In this document: positions 21,834 through 25,000 of the stretch, piece by piece | How the letters are laid out: the number at the start of each line of letters is the position of its first letter | How positions within the stretch are numbered: the first letter of the stretch is position 1 | NCBI GenBank assembly: GCA_012295275.1 | Contig: CM022665.1 | Span: 42,256,152-42,281,151 of the forward strand | From: Chrysomallon squamiferum | Lineage: Eukaryota; Mollusca; Gastropoda; Neomphalida; Peltospiridae | Length of the DNA: 25,000 nt | Reading direction: 5' to 3' | Made by a program: the position numbers and the translations under genes | The notes under the pieces: generated by a model | Database searches by the model: none | What the model saw: the letters and a program-made list of their open reading frames with translations, nothing else | What the model was told of the DNA's origin: nothing

Positions 21834-22053
21834 CTCTGTCTTCTAATACTAGTCTTTCTGAAAACATCTCTTAAAAAAATAAAGTTCACTAACATAACTA
21901 CTAGCTTTTACTTTAATATAAATAAACCATAAATTTAGATTAATCAAAAGCTCTAAATAAATAAATAAATAAACCAAAACGCCAACTGCATCTACAACAA
22001 GAATGTATATAATAATGTTGATATATTAAGAAATCGTTTTACAGTATATGATT

Positions 22054-22055
<2 letters not shown>

Positions 22056-22144
<89 letters not shown>
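22056..22144. repeat. (CT)n followed by (GT)n
   Basis: About 40 CT units pass directly into GTGTGTGT. It lies outside the duplicated block. Confidence 0.95.
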
Positions 22145-22145
<1 letters not shown>

Positions 22146-22227
22146 TACAATACTTGTCTCTAGGATGGATCTGACAATCTCGATCATCAGAAGTATAATG
22201 AATCAAACAGTGCCCTTGAAGTGAAGT

Positions 22228-22295
22228 GAAAAACATTAACGTGCTAATCAGAGCAAGCTGTTGTGAAGCACGTCTACAGTGCCCTAATGTTTTTC
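22228..22295. repeat. Imperfect inverted repeat
   Basis: GAAAAACATTA (22228-22238) is the exact reverse complement of TAATGTTTTTC (22285-22295). Inside it, ACGTGCT (22239-22245) pairs with AGCACGT (22266-22272), leaving a 20-base loop and a one-sided bulge. It could be a decayed terminal inverted repeat or a hairpin RNA; neither is established. Confidence 0.45.
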
Positions 22296-22389
22296 CATCT
22301 ATATACAAATGTACATATATCAAAACAAACAGAAATAGTTTAAATCGTGTGCATTTCGGCAGGTACTTTAAAATAACAATACACAAACA

Positions 22390-23130
22390 AATTTAGACAT
22401 TGTGAACAAAGGCTGATGCGATAAGACAGACAGTCACACGGTGTGTCCCCAAAACTGGCAGTCTCCAGATTAGGTAAGCGGTGAAGTGTTGTAATCCGCT
22501 TCCAGAAAAGGGAAAACTGGCGTGAGCAATTAAGGCCAATTTAGACGCATGGGGATAACGAGATGTGTGAAGAACAGAAGGGGCGATTAACGAGATTAAC
22601 CTTAATGAGCAGTGAAGAGCAGAGGTGAGCTGGAATAGAGATTGCAAGAAAAATTAATGTTTGGAGACATGAAATTAATGTTATATCTCAGTAAAATTTG
22701 GTGACAGGAAATACTACCAGAAGACAAGCACAAGCTCTTCCAGCTGGGACTGCAGTACGTCACGTGTACCCGGGACACGGCTTCCTACGTGTCAGCTTGC
22801 GGTGGAGTGCTTTCTGGGACATTTCGTGTGTAAAGTGAGACTGAATGTGCTTTCAAATTATAGACAAAATACTGCTTAACAAAAATACATCAATTAAGGC
22901 GATGGGCCATAAATTAAGGTGAGGGAACCCCAGTTAGTAAGGGTGAGCAATAAACTGGAAGACATGGAACAACTGGCGTGTCCAGGTAAGATGTGTTATA
23001 ATCTCACTGCCAGGCTCGGGAATAAACCAGACACACCCAGCATAGCCCTGGGTCCCGCACCTTGTTTGCTCTCGTTTCAGTGTCGTAAAGTGAAGCTCAT
23101 AATACAACATGTCAAGCGTTAGTTCGAGAA
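22390..23130. promoter_or_regulatory. Microsatellite-free complex block, possible regulatory DNA
   Basis: About 740 bases of balanced composition with no simple repeats, unusual in this window. The first part is dense in homeodomain-type cores (TAATCC, GATTAACGAGATTAACC, CAATTAAGG twice, AATTAATG twice). It begins with CATTGTGAACAAAG, two back-to-back SOX-like cores. Further on there is a CRE/E-box overlap TACGTCACGTG (22757-22767). No long ATG-initiated frame exists. It could be an enhancer, a promoter for a plus-strand gene, or an old repeat; the motif calls are by eye. Confidence 0.3.
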
Positions 23131-23330
23131 GGACTTAAATTCTGCTCTGGCACTCCTCTTTATAGTGTCAGGTCATAAACTGTTAGTGTTTCGACAAAGA
23201 GGGAGTGTGTGTACTCGAGAGTATAATCCGTACAGGAAAAATGAAAAAAAAATGAAGTATTTTATGTATTCTTTTGGCACTTTTAATTCGATTTTAAAAT
23301 CAAATGTTAATCATTTGCATACATATATGC

Positions 23331-23412
23331 ACACAACATACACACACACATTCTTACAAACATACATACATACATTCTTATACATACATTCTTACACACA
23401 CACACACACACG
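23331..23412. repeat. CA/CATA-rich microsatellite
   Basis: Degenerate ACACAC, CATACATA and CATTCTTA units end in a CA run (about 23395-23412). Confidence 0.85.
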
Positions 23413-23462
23413 GGCATATGGGTGCCATACGTTTGAGTCTCGTCAGCGGCCTCATTATTCTC

Positions 23463-23599
23463 GTTACAGCCTCAGTATTCAAATGACCAAAATTCATCAA
23501 CCTATTGTCAAATTTGCTGAAATGGATGTTTCTAGAAAAGAACATTTACTACTATTTATTTTATTATTATTATTATTAATATTATTGTTTTTACTGTTT

Positions 23600-23600
<1 letters not shown>
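23463..23600 (-). repeat. Displaced intron-1 segment of claudin-like copy C
   Basis: Matches 14090-14190 in copy A and 20455-20555 in copy B (ACAGCCTCAGTATTCAAATG, then ATTTGCTGAAATGGATGTTT). In A and B this segment lies upstream of exon 2 on the minus strand. Here it lies downstream, joined to the donor array through a shared TTTATTTTATTATT tract, so copy C is rearranged. Confidence 0.8.
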
Positions 23601-23631
<31 letters not shown>

Positions 23632-23644
23632 TATTATTATTATA

Positions 23645-24142
23645 ATTATTTACACAGTAATCTCAACAGTGTTTTACCTGTTTATTTATTTATTTATTAT
23701 TATTATTATAATTATTTACACAATAATCTCAACAGTGTTTTACCTGTTTATTTATTTATTTATTATTATTATAATTATTTACACAGTAATCTCAACAGTG
23801 TTTTACCTGTTTATTTATTTATTATTATTATTATAATTATTTACACAGTAATCTCAACAGTGTTTTACCTGTTTATTTATTTATTATTATTATTATAATT
23901 ATTTACACAGTAATCTCAACAGTGTTTTACCTGTTTATTTATTTATTATAATTATTTACACAATAATCTCAACAGTGTTTTACCTGTTTATTTATTTATT
24001 ATAATTATTTACACAATAATCTCAACAGTGTTTTACCTGTTTATTTATTTATTATAATTATTTACACAATAATCTCAACAGTGTTTTACCTGTTTATTTA
24101 TTTATTATAATTATTTACACAATAATCTCAACAGTGTTTTAC
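23645..24142. repeat. Tandem array of exon-2 donor-like units, copy C
   Basis: Eight units followed by the real exon-2 junction. Proximal units have a period of 52 bases and distal ones about 61-66. The difference lies in the number of ATT and TTTA units. Each has CAG|GTAAAACACTGTTGAG on the minus strand. Units nearest exon 2 are almost identical, which points to recent expansion. Confidence 0.85.
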
Positions 24143-24278
24143 CTGTGATATATGCAAATGAGATGGTGGCAGCGCGGATCGAACTTGATGTCATGGATGC
24201 GCAGACAAACAGACAGGACAGAGTCAGATACACAACACTCGAGAGGAAACCGAGAATTCCAAACGCTTGTGCAGCCTT
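24143..24278 (-). pseudogene. Claudin-like copy C, truncated exon 2
   Basis: 136 bases match exon 2 of copies A and B and keep the open frame of B (no deletion at the site broken in A). One visible change turns MRSSS into MTSSS. The first 14 bases of the exon and the splice acceptor are missing: similarity ends at 24278 and is followed by unrelated sequence with a C8A9 run (24288-24305). The donor side is intact. No exon 3 is found downstream (lower coordinates), and no exon 1 before the window ends. It is most simply a non-functional relic left by recombination. Confidence 0.8.
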
Positions 24279-24510
24279 TATTTCATAACCCCCCCCAAAA
24301 AAAAATGTTTACACATACAATAAATAAAGAGTAATAACCAATGTTATATATACACATAACACTTATAAACAGAACGAAAGCAGATAACTTGAACAATAAC
24401 TTATGGTTTACTGATAATGTTGAAAAGCCATAAGATAAATCAAGGTAAGAGTTAATCTCCTGTGAACAAATGACAAGAATGACAAGACGATTCTGGGTTT
24501 GGATCCCTGA
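24279..24510. other. Unique junction DNA between copy C and the minisatellite
   Basis: Starts with a C8A9 run, continues AT-rich, and ends with GGGTTTGGATCCCTG (24494-24508), which resembles a degenerate tRNA-type B box, immediately before the array. No gene is supported. Confidence 0.5.
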
Positions 24511-25000
24511 CACAATCACGCACTTGGTGATACACGAATCTGTCACACACACGTCCCGCACAATCACGCACTTGATCATACACGAATCATTCACGTACAC
24601 GTCCCGCTCAATCACGCACTTGATGATACACGAATCTGTCACGTACACGTCCCGCTCAATCACGCACTTGATGATACACGAATCTGTCACACACGTCCCG
24701 CACAATCACGCACTTGATGATACACGAATCTGTCACACACACGTCCCGCACAATCACGCACTTGATCATACACGAATCAGTCACACACACGTCCCGCACA
24801 ATCACGCACTTGATGATACACGAATCTGTCACGTACACGTCCCGCACAATCACGCTCTTGATGATACACCTAATCAGTCACGTACACGTCCCGCACGATC
24901 ACTCACTTGATGATACACGAATCAGTCACGTACACGTCCCGCACAATCACTCACTTGATGATACACGAATCAGTCACGTACACGTCGCGCACAATCACGC
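24511..25000. repeat. 48-bp minisatellite, at least ten units, runs off the window
   Basis: Unit: CAATCACGCACTTGATGATA followed by CACGAATC(TG/AG/AT)TCAC(AC/GT)ACACGTCCCGCA. The CACTTG anchors lie at 24521, 24569, 24617, 24665, 24711, 24759, 24807, 24855, 24904 and 24952. The spacing is 48 except for one 46 (a lost CA pair) and one 49. Because 48 is a multiple of three, both strands stay open as 16-residue repeats until the odd units shift the frame. This indicates a repeat, not a protein. Confidence 0.9.

Larger units (their letters stand above)
17332..21954. repeat. Segmental duplication, copy B (4.62 kb)
   Basis: Direct-repeat partner of 10958-15535, with an offset of about 6.37 kb at the left edge and 6.42 kb at the right. 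It contains CT arrays at 17713-17771 and 18199-18251. A further CT array (21765-21829) sits at a site that is plain sequence in copy A (near 15425). The flanks lie in AAT (left) and AAAT (right) simple sequence. It contains the intact gene B. Confidence 0.9.

Noticed and set aside
22393-22647. Minus-strand 84-codon frame
   Set aside because: Begins at a non-ATG codon, has no domain, and lies in a block better explained as non-coding.
22919-23122. Plus-strand 67-codon frame
   Set aside because: Non-ATG start; reads straight through a strong splice donor at 22986. Only the 22-nt part up to the donor is kept as a low-confidence idea.
23425-23440. tRNA or SINE B box (GTTTGAGTC)
   Set aside because: Single degenerate motif with no A box at the right distance and no cloverleaf.
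23645-24142. Possible CRISPR array
   Set aside because: Units are contiguous with no unique spacers, and the DNA is eukaryotic with spliced genes.
24494-24508. tRNA gene suggested by GGGTTTGGATCCCTG
   Set aside because: No acceptor stem or anticodon arm upstream; only noted as a possible seed of the minisatellite.
24470-24910. 146-codon repeat protein
   Set aside because: The frame follows a 48-bp satellite open on both strands, and a 46-bp and a 49-bp unit shift the frame.

Overview
The window is animal nuclear DNA, most likely from a lophotrochozoan and plausibly a mollusc. This rests on three things. The genes are split by short GT-AG introns. One gene family is a claudin/PMP22-type four-membrane-segment protein. 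The non-coding DNA is very AT-rich and packed with ATT, TTTA, CT, CA and homopolymer arrays. No operon, CRISPR array, rRNA or convincing tRNA was seen, and the species cannot be fixed from the sequence alone.

Left third (1-7300): no supportable gene. It holds AT-rich DNA, a degenerate CA/TA tract (about 3330-4050), a low-confidence promoter-like patch near 5880-6035, and a diverged ~80-bp tandem repeat (about 6430-7010).

Zinc-finger gene (minus strand, 8049-10448): a seven-finger C2H2 protein of about 397 residues. It has a large 3' exon (8049-9220) and a newly proposed 22-nt first coding exon (10427-10448). The splice joins the reading frame into a KEEPVD sumoylation-type motif. An 81-bp copy of part of its coding exon lies 0.6 kb downstream, enclosed by 13-bp inverted repeats.

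Tandem claudin-like locus (minus strand, 10958-24278): a ~4.6-kb block occurs twice (10958-15535 and 17332-21954). Each block carries a complete three-exon gene with a TATA box, matching splice sites and matching downstream DNA. Copy B (18909-21435) is intact and encodes 176 residues. Copy A (12968-15075) has a single-base deletion in exon 2 that truncates it. Copy C (23455-24278) is a rearranged relic with exon 2 only. The sequence coding for extracellular loop 1 differs far more between A and B than the nearby exon or 5' flank does. Intron 2 of B, and the equivalent DNA in C, carry arrays of eight extra copies of the exon-2 5' splice site.

The spacer 15536-17331 holds a hAT-like terminal fragment and GT and GA arrays. 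The stretch 22390-23130 is a complex, microsatellite-free block that may be regulatory. The window ends inside a 48-bp minisatellite (24511-25000).
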